From: Polaribacter sp. WD7
GTDB lineage: Bacteria; Bacteroidota; Bacteroidia; Flavobacteriales; Flavobacteriaceae
Assembly (NCBI RefSeq): GCF_003335085.1
Contig: NZ_QPEJ01000017.1
Location: 372,001-436,000, forward strand
Length of the DNA: 64,000 bases
Direction: 5' to 3'
Shown here: one piece after another, positions 17,459 through 27,125 of the stretch
Layout of the letters: the number at the start of each line of letters is the position of its first letter
Position numbering within the stretch: position 1 is the first letter of the stretch
Position numbers and translations under genes: made by a program
Notes under the pieces: generated by a model
What the model was told of the DNA's origin: nothing
What the model saw: the letters and a program-made list of their open reading frames with translations, nothing else
Database searches by the model: none

Positions 17459-18583
17459 CTATAAATCTTGAAATTGTTTTTGGTAATTTACTTTCCAAAT
17501 TTCTTCTGATATTAACAAATGTAAGAAAAGCTTGTTACTATTACCTTCACCAAACTCAGAAATGTCTATCTCCTTCTGGTTTTGATTAGTAATATTTATA
17601 ATTGATTTTAAAATCTCTTCTTTTGAATGAGAGACATTTAAGATAGATTTTGCTTTACTTCTATTATTTTGTCGAGAACCAATGTCTATTGTTTTTACGT
17701 TATAAAAAGGTGCTTCTCTAATACCTGCACTAGAATTACCAATTATAAATTCTGCCTCACTTAATAATCTTAAAAAATACTCAAAGCGTAATGAAGGAAA
17801 AATTTTAAATTTAGAATTGCCTTTTAAGACTTCATATGACTTTAAAATTTCTTCTGTACCTAAATCATTATTAGGATAAATTAAAATATAATTCTTACCT
17901 GATTCTAATAGAGAATTAACAAAAACCTCAACGTGTTTTTCAATATTATGATATTGCGTAGTAACAGGATGATACATCGCTATCGCATAATCTTTAAATT
18001 CTATCTCATAATATTCTTTAACTTTTTGTAAACTAGGTAAACTTGATGGGTTCATTAGGTCTAAATCTGGAGATCCTATAACATAAACAGATCCTTCTAA
18101 TTCTCCCATTTGTATTAATCTTTTTTTAGCTTCTTCATTAGAAACAAGGTGTAAATGAGATAGTTTGCTAACAGAATGTCTTATTAATTCATCTATTGTA
18201 CCAGATATTTCTCCTCCTTCTATATGAGCTACCAAGATATTATTTAAACTACCTACAATTGCTCCTGCTAATGCTTCTACTCTATCTCCATGCACTACAA
18301 TCAAATCTGGTTTTTTAACAGCTATATATTCAGAAAATCCTTGAATTGTTTTTGCTAGAGTTCTATCCATAAACGCTGTGCCAACATGGTTTTGAAAAGT
18401 TGAAATATTTTTAAAACCACTTTTATATATTTCGTTGACAGTGAGTCCATATTTTTCGTCTAAATGCATTCCTGTAGCAAAAATTTGGACGTCAAATTTA
18501 ACAGATTCTTGAGTAATCTTAATTAAAGATTTTAGTTTACCAAAATCTGCACGTGTACCACTAAGAAATACTATTTTTTTCAT
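17459..18583 (-). CDS. neuC: UDP-GlcNAc 2-epimerase (hydrolysing), ManNAc-forming
   Basis: A 374-residue NeuC-type enzyme that hydrolyses UDP-GlcNAc to ManNAc plus UDP, the first step of bacterial sialic acid synthesis. It shows FLSGTRADFGKLKSLIKI, IFATGMHLDEKYG, VVHGDRVEALAGA, HIEGGEISGTIDE, RHSVSKLSH and IGNSSAGIREAP. This motif set resembles the Neisseria NeuC/SiaA type more than LegG, which supports Neu5Ac rather than legionaminic acid. I chose the ATG at 18583, one base after the neuB stop. A TTG at 18592 would add three residues and overlap neuB. Confidence 0.93.
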   Translation of the reverse strand: MKKIVFLSGTRADFGKLKSLIKITQESVKFDVQIFATGMHLDEKYGLTVNEIYKSGFKNISTFQNHVGTAFMDRTLAKTIQGFSEYIAVKKPDLIVVHGDRVEALAGAIVGSLNNILVAHIEGGEISGTIDELIRHSVSKLSHLHLVSNEEAKKRLIQMGELEGSVYVIGSPDLDLMNPSSLPSLQKVKEYYEIEFKDYAIAMYHPVTTQYHNIEKHVEVFVNSLLESGKNYILIYPNNDLGTEEILKSYEVLKGNSKFKIFPSLRFEYFLRLLSEAEFIIGNSSAGIREAPFYNVKTIDIGSRQNNRSKAKSILNVSHSKEEILKSIINITNQNQKEIDISEFGEGNSNKLFLHLLISEEIWKVNYQKQFQDL

Positions 18584-18584
18584 T

Positions 18585-19625
18585 TTACTCAATATCAGAT
18601 CTTTTTAGTTGCTCATCTGAATTTAGGTTTACGCTAGCTTTCTTTCCTAAAATAGAACTAAATTCTTCTGCTAAAATCTCTCCTGTACCAGGTCTTTTTA
18701 CCCAAATGTTTTCTTTAGTAAAAACTTCACCTTTTTTTATAGACTTTATACTCACTAGTGTTGCAAAAGCAAAATCTATAGTAACTTGTTCTTCTTTGGC
18801 AGGTTCTTTCTTTCCTCCACGCATCTGCCATATTAAATTGCTTCCCTTTATAAGTTCTTTACACTCATCCTCATCCATAGAACAAACAATGTCAGGTCCT
18901 GTTCTTTGTTTATGATCTGTAAAATGACGTTCTAAAATTGAAGCTCCTAATGCTACTGCTCCCAAACAAGCATGGTTGGTTAGTGTATGGTCTGATAAAC
19001 CAAAAACATTATTAGGAAAAGCATTTGACAATTCTTGCATCGCACCAAAACGTACTAAGTGTACAGGCGTTGGATACAAATTAGTTGTGTGTAAAAGTGC
19101 TAAAGGTACATTTGCTTTCTCAAAAATTGCAACAGCCTTAGATACACTTTCTATGGTATTCATACCTGTGCTTAAAATTACTGGCTTTTTAAAAGAGGCA
19201 ATATGCTCTAATAAAGGATAGTTGTTACATTCTCCTGAACCAATTTTATATGCACTCACATTCATCCTTTCTAGTCTTTCTGAAGCTGCTCTTGAAAATG
19301 GTGTAGAAATAAAAATCATACCTTTTTTTTCTACATATTTTTTTAAAGCAATTTCATCTCTTTCATTTAAAGAGCATCTTTTCATAATTTCATAAATAGA
19401 AACATCTGCATTACCTGGAATTACTTTTTTTGCAGCTCCACTCATTTCATCTTCAACTATATGAGTTTGATGTTTTACACATTCTGCACCTGCTCTGTGT
19501 GCAGCATCAACCATTTCTTTAGCAACTGCTAATGAACCTTCATGATTTATACCTATTTCTGCAATTACAAATGGAGAGAAATCTCTACCTATTTTTCTGC
19601 CTTGTATTTCTATAAAACTATTCAA
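18585..19625 (-). CDS. neuB: N-acetylneuraminate synthase
   Basis: A 346-residue enzyme that condenses ManNAc with phosphoenolpyruvate to give sialic acid. The TIM-barrel part opens with [20 protein letters not shown], then [39 protein letters not shown] and [10 protein letters not shown], in the family order. GLSDHT and LERHFT give further active-site residues. Residues about 285-346 form the SAF antifreeze-like domain ([20 protein letters not shown]) that contacts the partner subunit. The first usable start is a TTG at 19625 that overlaps the preceding TGA, so coupled translation from a weak start is likely. Confidence 0.95.
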   Translation of the reverse strand: MNSFIEIQGRKIGRDFSPFVIAEIGINHEGSLAVAKEMVDAAHRAGAECVKHQTHIVEDEMSGAAKKVIPGNADVSIYEIMKRCSLNERDEIALKKYVEKKGMIFISTPFSRAASERLERMNVSAYKIGSGECNNYPLLEHIASFKKPVILSTGMNTIESVSKAVAIFEKANVPLALLHTTNLYPTPVHLVRFGAMQELSNAFPNNVFGLSDHTLTNHACLGAVALGASILERHFTDHKQRTGPDIVCSMDEDECKELIKGSNLIWQMRGGKKEPAKEEQVTIDFAFATLVSIKSIKKGEVFTKENIWVKRPGTGEILAEEFSSILGKKASVNLNSDEQLKRSDIE

Positions 19626-20536
19626 TTTGTTTCTATTTCTTTAGGTTTCCAATAAATTACAGCTTCTGGCAATTTTAAATATTCTGTCAATTGTTTATCT
19701 GTTAATTTACTTCTATTTTTTTTAATTTTTCTATAGTTATAAACAACATCAAATAATGCTCTCAAAATTGCTGCAGTAGCTTTTAAATCTGCCTTCAATG
19801 TTTTTGTTTTAAACTGAATCCATAACGTATACACAAACCTTCTCGGAATTTCTTTTGCAGGATAAAACAAAAAATATAAATACCAGCCAGACCTTAATGA
19901 CCTTCTTAATCTTAGACTATAATCTTTTTGACTTTTTCTTTTTTTTATATCTACTCTATGATGAACTAATATATTAGGATTGTAGTGAACTTCAAAGTTA
20001 TTTTTAAACAAATGCAGTGAGGCATAGTTTTCTTCTCCATAAAAAATAAACCATGACGGATAATTTGGTATCATGTGCCACATTTTCTTCCTCCAAACAT
20101 GGCCACACCCTACAAAAGAATTTACTATTAACGAATGCTCTAAAGTACTTGTGCTATTTGGTCTTAATAAGCCCCAAAATATTCGAAATGAAATAACTGC
20201 ACAATTAGTATGTTTTTTAAAGTAAATATCTATCTCTTCCAAATTATTGTTAGATAAAAAATTTGCATCATCGTCTAAAGAAATTATATATTCTCCTTTA
20301 GCTTTATTATTTAAAACATTTCTATTGTAAATGAGTCCTTTAGAATTACTATTTGTTATTATCGTGTATTTATTAAATTTCTTTTTTAAATAATCGCTGG
20401 TTCCGTCTGTTGAAGCATCGTCACAAATTATGAGTTCTACATCCCTTCTATCAACCATAGATCCTAATGATTGTAAGGTGAATTTTAAATCTTGTAATCT
20501 GTTTTTTGTAGTTATAACAATAGAGTATTTTATCAT
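19622..20536 (-). CDS. Glycosyltransferase family 2
   Basis: A 304-residue GT-A enzyme. [20 protein letters not shown] opens the fold, [16 protein letters not shown] carries the nucleotide-site aspartates, and [12 protein letters not shown] (about residue 90) is the DXD site. [19 protein letters not shown] and [15 protein letters not shown] supply the acceptor-side elements, with a glutamate pair where GT2 enzymes have the catalytic ED. It directly precedes neuB (TTGA overlap) and abuts another GT2 gene. It probably adds one sugar of the repeat; the sugar is unknown. Confidence 0.88.
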   Translation of the reverse strand: MIKYSIVITTKNRLQDLKFTLQSLGSMVDRRDVELIICDDASTDGTSDYLKKKFNKYTIITNSNSKGLIYNRNVLNNKAKGEYIISLDDDANFLSNNNLEEIDIYFKKHTNCAVISFRIFWGLLRPNSTSTLEHSLIVNSFVGCGHVWRKKMWHMIPNYPSWFIFYGEENYASLHLFKNNFEVHYNPNILVHHRVDIKKRKSQKDYSLRLRRSLRSGWYLYFLFYPAKEIPRRFVYTLWIQFKTKTLKADLKATAAILRALFDVVYNYRKIKKNRSKLTDKQLTEYLKLPEAVIYWKPKEIETN

Positions 20537-21559
20537 CTAATATTTTTTTGCTACTTTTTTTGGCAAGCCTTTTATTCTATAAAAGAATTGTTGAAACCAT
20601 TTAAATGAAAATAATCTAGAGAATAATCTTTGCTTTACAAAGTATAAAAAAGGAGTATTTTTCTTTATAAGTTGTGTATTTGAAGGAAAAACTATAGTCT
20701 TAACTTCTTCCTTATCAAGTTGATCTAATTTTTTCAACATCCATCCTTCAACTGTATTTCCCATATGATATGCAAAATTATATTCTGTAGTTAGTCTCCA
20801 CATATTTTTTTGAGGTGCAGGTAAATCCAAGTACAACATTTCACTTGTTCCTCCTAACGAATAATTTGTAAATGGTAAATTATTGTCAAAAAGACACCTT
20901 TTGTAGGTAGCTACAAAATGTCCACATCCTACTAAAGCAGAAATATTTTGTTTTTTTATACTCAAATTATATGCTAGATAATCTTTATTATAATCATCAT
21001 TCCAACCTATACTTTTATAAAACTTTTGTAAACCTTTTTTTTCTTTTACTTCTGTATATTTTAAATTACTACTAAAAAAATTATCAAAAATTACATTATG
21101 AGATAAATTATCATACAATTTAAATTGAGGTGCAACTCCAACCACACCAACTTTTTTAAAACTAGTAAAAATTTTGATAGTTTCACTCAACCAGTTTTGT
21201 TGAAACAAAACATCTGCATCTGTTATAGTTATGAACGGTTCATTTGATGCTCTAATACCTTTTAGAACTGCATTTAACTTTCCTACTTTTTGAGTATTAA
21301 TTACTTCATCAATCATTTTTTTTTGAAACAATTCATTTAAATAATTATCAACTTCTATACAAGATCCATTGTTAACAATTGTAATAACTGTTTGTTTATT
21401 AGTTGTTTTGAATAGAGAATTGATGCACATTTTAAAAACCTTAAAACTTTCTTTATAATATGCTTCTAATTCTGGAATGTATAATGGTATTATTACTCTA
21501 TGAGTCTTGTTAGTAATTTCTATTTTCTTTTCCTTTTGAGGATTATTACCTTTTCTCAC
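20537..21559 (-). CDS. Glycosyltransferase family 2
   Basis: A 340-residue GT-A protein. After a basic N-terminal tail it shows HRVIIPLYIPELEAYYKESF, then TVITIVNNGSCIEVD and the metal-binding segment FITITDADVLFQQNW near residue 117. NVIFDNFF and VGCGHFVATYKRCL lie in the acceptor part. The C-terminal 40 residues are basic and aromatic. The start is GTG at 21559, inside the last 14 bases of the upstream GT4 gene. It may act in sequence with its two neighbours. Confidence 0.82.
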   Translation of the reverse strand: MRKGNNPQKEKKIEITNKTHRVIIPLYIPELEAYYKESFKVFKMCINSLFKTTNKQTVITIVNNGSCIEVDNYLNELFQKKMIDEVINTQKVGKLNAVLKGIRASNEPFITITDADVLFQQNWLSETIKIFTSFKKVGVVGVAPQFKLYDNLSHNVIFDNFFSSNLKYTEVKEKKGLQKFYKSIGWNDDYNKDYLAYNLSIKKQNISALVGCGHFVATYKRCLFDNNLPFTNYSLGGTSEMLYLDLPAPQKNMWRLTTEYNFAYHMGNTVEGWMLKKLDQLDKEEVKTIVFPSNTQLIKKNTPFLYFVKQRLFSRLFSFKWFQQFFYRIKGLPKKVAKKY

Positions 21560-22706
21560 TAATAATGTTTTTATATACTTTTATTACCTTTTGTTTATTA
21601 AATTCTAAATCTAATTTTTTTTCTGCTAATTGTTGATTTAATTCAGCACTTTTTAAAATTAAATTATCATCGTTTAATGCTTTTAAAATCAAATTCTTTA
21701 TTAGCTTTATATTGTTTGGGTCATTAATTAAAAATCCATTTACACCATGCTCTATTACTTCTTCTGTTACCCGTCCTGGATTAGATTGAATTGGAAAAGT
21801 ATTCATAACTATAGCTTCTAGTAAAGTGTTAGGTAAACCGTCTGAAATACTATTTCCTACATAAACTCTTGATTTGCCAAAAAGGTAAATTAGATCGTCA
21901 TGACTCAACTCTGTTCTTGTATAATATTTTATTTTTAATTTATTCTTTACAATGTAATCTATAGTCTCTTTATGGCATCCAAAAGCAATTATAGAATAGG
22001 CTTGTTTGTACTTTTTTATTTCTAAAATACCCGCTAAAGCTTTTAAGACATTTATGGATCTACCAAAAGTATGTTGATAGCCTTTTACCAAAATAATGTT
22101 TCTTTTTAAAATTGGAGTTCTTAATTCATACATGTTTTTTAAATCGTACCCCGTTCCTCCAGGTATTATTCCAACATGTTTTCCTTTAAAGCCTAATTGT
22201 TTTGCTATTGTATAATCTCTCTTATTATCTGTATGAAGATGACTAATTTTTTGTAAAACAGAAATAATTCTCTTTTTATGCTTTTTATTATTGCTATAAT
22301 AATACATATCACTCCCCCAACAAGAATACAACCATTTAATATGAGAAAATTTTTTGAAGGTTTTCAAAATTGGGTAAGAGCAATTTTGCATTTCAAAACT
22401 ATGAATTAAATCTGGCTTTAAGGTTTCAAGTATTTCTAATAATTTTTCATCAATACTTGTTTTTAATAATGGACTAATTGAATTGTATAAAGAGGTTACT
22501 TTTTTTTCTAAAAAATATTCACCTTTGATGTATGATTTTTTTCTCTTTTGCCAATTAGTAATTTGGTTTACATAAGGTAACTCATTAATATAACCTCTGT
22601 TTAAAATATCAAACCAATACAACTCATAGTTTGTATTTTTTAAATTAGAAACCCATCTTATAAAATGTAAAGAAGGCATAGCTATTAAAAGAATTTTTTT
22701 TTTCAC
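21546..22706 (-). CDS. Glycosyltransferase family 4
   Basis: A 386-residue GT-B enzyme. The N-terminal domain includes LKPDLIHSFEMQNCSYPIL and LYSCWGSDMYYYSN, and the donor half has NIILVKGYQHTFGRSINV, VYVGNSISDGLPNTLLEAIV and PIQSNPGRVTEEVIEHGVNG. The E-x7-E position is occupied by D and E, a common variant. The start is GTG at 22706. It lies 6 bases after the end of the GT2 gene at 22713. Confidence 0.84.
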   Translation of the reverse strand: MKKKILLIAMPSLHFIRWVSNLKNTNYELYWFDILNRGYINELPYVNQITNWQKRKKSYIKGEYFLEKKVTSLYNSISPLLKTSIDEKLLEILETLKPDLIHSFEMQNCSYPILKTFKKFSHIKWLYSCWGSDMYYYSNNKKHKKRIISVLQKISHLHTDNKRDYTIAKQLGFKGKHVGIIPGGTGYDLKNMYELRTPILKRNIILVKGYQHTFGRSINVLKALAGILEIKKYKQAYSIIAFGCHKETIDYIVKNKLKIKYYTRTELSHDDLIYLFGKSRVYVGNSISDGLPNTLLEAIVMNTFPIQSNPGRVTEEVIEHGVNGFLINDPNNIKLIKNLILKALNDDNLILKSAELNQQLAEKKLDLEFNKQKVIKVYKNIISEKR

Positions 22707-22712
22707 AAAACA

Positions 22713-23732
22713 CTACAATTTAAACAACTTATGCGTAAAAATTTTTACCATAGTTTTATAATCGTTAAAATTTAAAACTTTGTAAAACAATAATAAATAT
22801 AAAGAGCTTTTTATAGTCTGTAGCTCTGGTTTATTTCTAACACCTTTTATATATTTTTCTTTTAAGGAACATAATAAGTTATTAAATGATACATTATTTT
22901 TGGTTGATATACGTTTAAAAAAAAGGGTAATATCGTTAAAGTTTTCTATTATTTCGTTGGAATTAATTTTATTATGTATTTGAAATTCTAAAATAAACTC
23001 TTTGAGTTTATCTGGGTAAGAGTACATAGTTGAAATATTGTGTGTCATTTTTAAAATATTATCTTGCCACAATACTTTTTTTGAGTTGTTATTTTCTATT
23101 ATCTCGTTAGTTAAACTTTTTGAATGCTCTCTGTAGTTATAAAGAATTGAATTTAAATGATAGAATTTAAATTTAAAAAAAGAACGCAACCAAAAATCGT
23201 AATCTTCTACTAAAAACAATTCTTCATTATAACCTTTATTTTCTAAAAAGACCTTTTTTTTGTATAAGAAGCAGGCCCCAATGGTATTTTTAAAAATTAA
23301 TTCCTCCGGCTCTTTTAGTTTTAGAGTTTTTGTAATTTCACCTTTTTGATTTATCAAGTAAAAATCTGAATATACAATATCTATATTTAATTTTTTATCA
23401 TTTAAAATAGCAACCATTTTTTCTATAGCATTAGGTAAATATAAATTATCGTGACTAGTCCATGTAATGTAATCTCCTTTAGCAATAGCATGCCCAATAT
23501 TTAAACTTTTGGGTAGTTTTAAATTAGTTTTATTGTTTACAAGTTTTACTCTACCATCTTTCTGTATAATTTTATTTACGATATTAAATGTATTATCTAT
23601 AGAATTATCATTTACAATAATAAGTTCTATATTTTTATAAGTCTGATTGAGGCAACTTTTTATAGATTTTTCCATAAATTCTTCCCCATTATATATAGGC
23701 AACACAATTGAGACTAACGGATTCTTCTCCAT
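22713..23732 (-). CDS. Glycosyltransferase family 2
   Basis: A 339-residue GT-A enzyme with a clear GT2 start: PLVSIVLPIYNGEEFMEKSI, then ELIIVNDNSIDNTFNIV. At the DXD position the sequence is DYITWTSHDNLYLPNAIEK, the S-H-D-N variant also known in GT2 proteins. EDYDFWLRSFFKFKFY provides the catalytic acidic pair. The C-terminal 110 residues do not match the core domain and may be an acceptor or membrane-contact region. It overlaps the possible long form of the upstream gene only at its 3' end. Confidence 0.87.
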   Translation of the reverse strand: MEKNPLVSIVLPIYNGEEFMEKSIKSCLNQTYKNIELIIVNDNSIDNTFNIVNKIIQKDGRVKLVNNKTNLKLPKSLNIGHAIAKGDYITWTSHDNLYLPNAIEKMVAILNDKKLNIDIVYSDFYLINQKGEITKTLKLKEPEELIFKNTIGACFLYKKKVFLENKGYNEELFLVEDYDFWLRSFFKFKFYHLNSILYNYREHSKSLTNEIIENNNSKKVLWQDNILKMTHNISTMYSYPDKLKEFILEFQIHNKINSNEIIENFNDITLFFKRISTKNNVSFNNLLCSLKEKYIKGVRNKPELQTIKSSLYLLLFYKVLNFNDYKTMVKIFTHKLFKL

Positions 23733-24868
23733 ACTCTTTTGGGTATTTTTTTTACTTTTTTAACAACTGGTTTTATAAAGTAATTATATCTGTAAGACCA
23801 TTTCCAAAGTATAAATCTTAACGAATTATGGTTTCCTGTATCTATACTAGATTTATAAATATTGATTTCTTTATCGGCAATTATTTTTTTGTCAAAAGTT
23901 TTAATAATATAATCTCTAGTATTTTTATTCGTCTCATTAATATTTAGTATTCTTATAATTGCCTCAGATATTACTTTCGGATTTTCATAATCATCAATCA
24001 ATAAATTCATAATACCATCATTTAGTAGATACTCATTCATTGGGGCAATATTAGAGGAAACTATTTTTGTTTGGCAAGAAGCAGCTTCTATAAACACCAT
24101 ACCGAATCCTTCCCATCTACTAGGAACGCATAATACATCTGCGGTACTATAATACTTATAAAGAATATTGTTTTCTACAGAATCTAACCAAAATACTCTT
24201 TCATTTATATTTTCTTTTTTTGCAATTTCTTTGTATTTCTCAGTGTCACCTAAACCAATTAAAATTAAGTAATAATCATCTGGTAAATATTTTAAAGATT
24301 TTATTACATTGTCTATATTTTTTTGATGAGTTTTTCTACCTATATGCAAAATCATTTTACCTTCTGGAAAAAAACCCAAAATTTTACTGTCTCTTGGTCT
24401 CTTTTTGAAAACTGAAGTATCTACTCTGTTACCTAAAACATGTATATCTTTCTGTTGCTTCAATTTTTTTTTAATTAAAAAATCTTGCAGCACATTACTC
24501 ATTACAATACATTGATCAGAAAAACTCAAACTTTCATGAATTAATTGAGGGTTTGTGTCATGAACACTCGAAATAACAGGGACTCCTTTTACATAGTTAA
24601 AATTTGCAAAATCTGTTGCCCAAAAACCTCCATATGCTCTTACACAACTAGGATTTATTTCTCTAATTAGTTTTCTATATTTTTTATTTGAAGAAACAGG
24701 TATGATGTTTAGCCCATATTTTTGAGTTCTAACTTTCTCTAACGGAGATAAGACATATACCTCATTAAAATATTTGTTGGGGTTAAAGTATTCTTCCAAC
24801 CAAGAAGAAGTTCCTTTTTTTTCATAATCACTAATTGGATCTGAAGGTATGACAACTAACCTCTTCAT
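23714..24868 (-). CDS. Glycosyltransferase family 4
   Basis: A 384-residue GT-B protein beginning KRLVVIPSDPISDYEKKGTS. The donor half has KMILHIGRKTHQKNIDN and PSRWEGFGMVFIEAASCQTKIV, a complete E-x7-E motif. The ATG at 24868 overlaps the wzt stop by one base (TAATG) and fits the family start. A second ATG at 24883 would add five residues and a 16-base overlap, which is less likely. The final 25 residues are very basic. Confidence 0.87.
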   Translation of the reverse strand: MKRLVVIPSDPISDYEKKGTSSWLEEYFNPNKYFNEVYVLSPLEKVRTQKYGLNIIPVSSNKKYRKLIREINPSCVRAYGGFWATDFANFNYVKGVPVISSVHDTNPQLIHESLSFSDQCIVMSNVLQDFLIKKKLKQQKDIHVLGNRVDTSVFKKRPRDSKILGFFPEGKMILHIGRKTHQKNIDNVIKSLKYLPDDYYLILIGLGDTEKYKEIAKKENINERVFWLDSVENNILYKYYSTADVLCVPSRWEGFGMVFIEAASCQTKIVSSNIAPMNEYLLNDGIMNLLIDDYENPKVISEAIIRILNINETNKNTRDYIIKTFDKKIIADKEINIYKSSIDTGNHNSLRFILWKWSYRYNYFIKPVVKKVKKIPKRVWRRIR

Positions 24869-26133
24869 TACAATATTTCCCATTTAGATTTTAAGGCTAT
24901 GTATCCTTGTGATTTTGTTAAATTTAAGCCATTTTCAAAAAAGTCATCATTAATTACATCAAACAATAAAGCATCTTTTATGACCTCTTTATTTTCTCTT
25001 GGATTATCTGTTCCGATAGCTATAAGTCCCTTATATCTCCCTTGAACTAAAGGCATACTATCAACAATACATGTTACTTTACTACCTTCTGAAAATACAC
25101 CTGAAAAGTTATGGTCTAGATGAGTTCCTAATGATAAAACTCTTTTTTCTTCTTCATCTTCTATACCCACAAAACAATAATCAATTTTCATAGGTAAATT
25201 CTTTTTAAATTCAATTTCAATAATAAATTTGCCTCCTATAAATAACGTACTAACAGCTTCTTTTCTGTTTTCGTCTACATAAATTTGAACATTTGCTATG
25301 AATTTAGAATTTTCGAATACGTTTTTGGTTAAAGAAAAAGATTGCTTAATATATTCAGAAATAATAAAATCTGTTTTACCTTCTGTTTGAACTCTACCAT
25401 CAGATAATATGATAACTCTGTTACATAAACTTCTAATAGCAGCCATATCATGACTTACAAATAATACAGTTCTTCCTTCTCCACTAGAGATATCTTGCAT
25501 CTTACCAATTGCTTTTTTTTGAAATTCTGCATCTCCTACCGCTAACACTTCATCAACAACTAAAATATCTGGTTCTAAGTGTGCAGCAACAGCAAAAGCT
25601 AAACGTACTTTCATACCGCTAGAGTACCTTTTTACTGGCGTATCTATATAACGTTGACAACCTGAAAAAGAAACTATTTCTTCAAATTTAGATTCAATTT
25701 CTTTTTTGGTCATTCCTAAAATAGCTCCGTTCAAAAAAATATTTTCTTTCCCTGTCATTTCTGGATGAAAACCTGTTCCTACTTCTAATAACGATGCTAT
25801 TCTTCCTCTAGATTTTATAGAACCTGTTGATGGGCTTGTAACTTTTGAGAGAATTTTTAATAAAGTAGATTTTCCTGCTCCGTTTTTCCCTATAATGCCT
25901 AAAACTTCTCCTTTTTTTACTTCAAAATTAATATCATTTAAAGCCCATACGTACTGAGAAGTCCCCTTTGAAGACCTATCATTAGAGTCCCCTATTTTTA
26001 GATATGGGTCTTCTTTACCTCTTATTTTTGCAAAAAACCTATTTATGTCATGACTTATCGTTCCTGTACCAACAGTTCCTAATCTGTATTGCTTAGATAA
26101 ATTTTCTACTTTTAATATAATATCACCCTTCAT
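24868..26133 (-). CDS. wzt: Polysaccharide ABC exporter ATPase with Wzt C-terminal domain
   Basis: A 421-residue ATPase of the O-antigen/capsule export family. The nucleotide-binding domain has Walker A GKNGAGKST at 82-90, signature RYSSGMKVRLAFA, Walker B DILVVDEVLAVGD and the switch histidine in LFVSHDMAAI. Residues about 250-421 form a second, beta-rich domain of the Wzt_C type, which in known systems reads the end modification of the finished chain. It pairs with the permease gene directly upstream (one base apart). This points to an ABC-dependent export route and a chain-capping step made by some enzyme of the operon. Confidence 0.93.
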   Translation of the reverse strand: MKGDIILKVENLSKQYRLGTVGTGTISHDINRFFAKIRGKEDPYLKIGDSNDRSSKGTSQYVWALNDINFEVKKGEVLGIIGKNGAGKSTLLKILSKVTSPSTGSIKSRGRIASLLEVGTGFHPEMTGKENIFLNGAILGMTKKEIESKFEEIVSFSGCQRYIDTPVKRYSSGMKVRLAFAVAAHLEPDILVVDEVLAVGDAEFQKKAIGKMQDISSGEGRTVLFVSHDMAAIRSLCNRVIILSDGRVQTEGKTDFIISEYIKQSFSLTKNVFENSKFIANVQIYVDENRKEAVSTLFIGGKFIIEIEFKKNLPMKIDYCFVGIEDEEEKRVLSLGTHLDHNFSGVFSEGSKVTCIVDSMPLVQGRYKGLIAIGTDNPRENKEVIKDALLFDVINDDFFENGLNLTKSQGYIALKSKWEIL

Positions 26134-26134
26134 T

Positions 26135-27007
26135 TTAAATAGTATCTATAAAAGATTTTTCAGTTTTATTAAAAATTAGTAATCCTATAAAAAATATAAA
26201 TACTGTAAAGATAATTGTGTAAATGATCCCATAATTAGAATAGCTACCATCATTTAAAAGTATATATCTACCAAATTCTATTAAATGTGCAATAGGGTTT
26301 ATATCTACTATCCAAGAATAATCTGTACCTTCTTCTACATTTACTAATTTTTTTCTCATCAATTCTAATGGGTACATTACAGCTGAAAGATACATTAATA
26401 ATTGAACACCGAAAGATACTAAAAAAGTTAAGTCTCTGTATTTAGTGACCATGGATGAAATAATCATTCCCAAACCCAAACCAATCATTCCCATTAAAAT
26501 GACTAATACTGGAAGAAACAATACATATACGTTGGGTGCTATTGAAAATCCCTTTAAAACAAAATAAATGTAAAAAAATAAGAATATAAATATTTGTATT
26601 AGAAATTTTAATAGATTGGAAACTACAATAGACATTGGCATTATGACTCTTGGAAAATATACTTTTCCAAAAATAGCTTCATTTTTTTTAAAAGTATCTG
26701 ACGTTGCTGTAAGACATTCTTTAAAATAATTCCAAATGGTAACGCCTGCTAAATTGAATAAAAATGGAGGGATTTCACCTGTTTTAATCCCAGCTATGTT
26801 GTTAAAAACTAATGTAAAAATCACAGATGTAAATAGTGGCTGTATTAAATACCACAGTGGTCCTAGAATTGTTTGTTTGTAAAGGGTAATTACATCTCTT
26901 TTTACAAATAAAAATAACAAATCTCTATATTGCCAAACTTCTTTGAGATTTAAATCGAATAAATTGTTTCTAGGAGAAATTTCAAAAAGCCATTTATCTT
27001 TCTGCAT
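26135..27007 (-). CDS. wzm: Polysaccharide ABC exporter permease
   Basis: A 290-residue inner-membrane protein of the ABC-2 type. A cytoplasmic N-terminus (SPRNNLFDLNLKEVWQYRDL) leads into VKRDVITLYKQTILGPLWYL, the conserved entry to the first membrane helix. About six hydrophobic segments follow. It is the first gene of the glycan operon, with 23 bases between its ATG and the predicted -10 element. It forms the channel partner of the Wzt ATPase and moves lipid-linked glycan across the inner membrane. Confidence 0.93.
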   Translation of the reverse strand: MQKDKWLFEISPRNNLFDLNLKEVWQYRDLLFLFVKRDVITLYKQTILGPLWYLIQPLFTSVIFTLVFNNIAGIKTGEIPPFLFNLAGVTIWNYFKECLTATSDTFKKNEAIFGKVYFPRVIMPMSIVVSNLLKFLIQIFIFLFFYIYFVLKGFSIAPNVYVLFLPVLVILMGMIGLGLGMIISSMVTKYRDLTFLVSFGVQLLMYLSAVMYPLELMRKKLVNVEEGTDYSWIVDINPIAHLIEFGRYILLNDGSYSNYGIIYTIIFTVFIFFIGLLIFNKTEKSFIDTI

Positions 27008-27029
27008 TAGTAGTATAGATCTATTATGA

Positions 27030-27037
27030 CAAATATA
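27030..27037 (-). promoter_or_regulatory. Predicted -10 element of the glycan operon
   Basis: On the minus strand the sequence is TATATTTG, a perfect fit to the Bacteroidota -10 consensus TAnnTTTG. It sits 23 bases before the wzm ATG. No other gap in the operon is long enough to hold a full promoter, so this may drive all 25 genes. A clear TTG -33 element is not visible at the usual spacing. Confidence 0.5.
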
Positions 27038-27125
27038 ATTTTTTTTAATAGAAATCTCTTTATGTTTCGACGAATCATGCTACTTTTACGTTTAATAACA
27101 TTTAAGGATAATTTATAATTAGATT

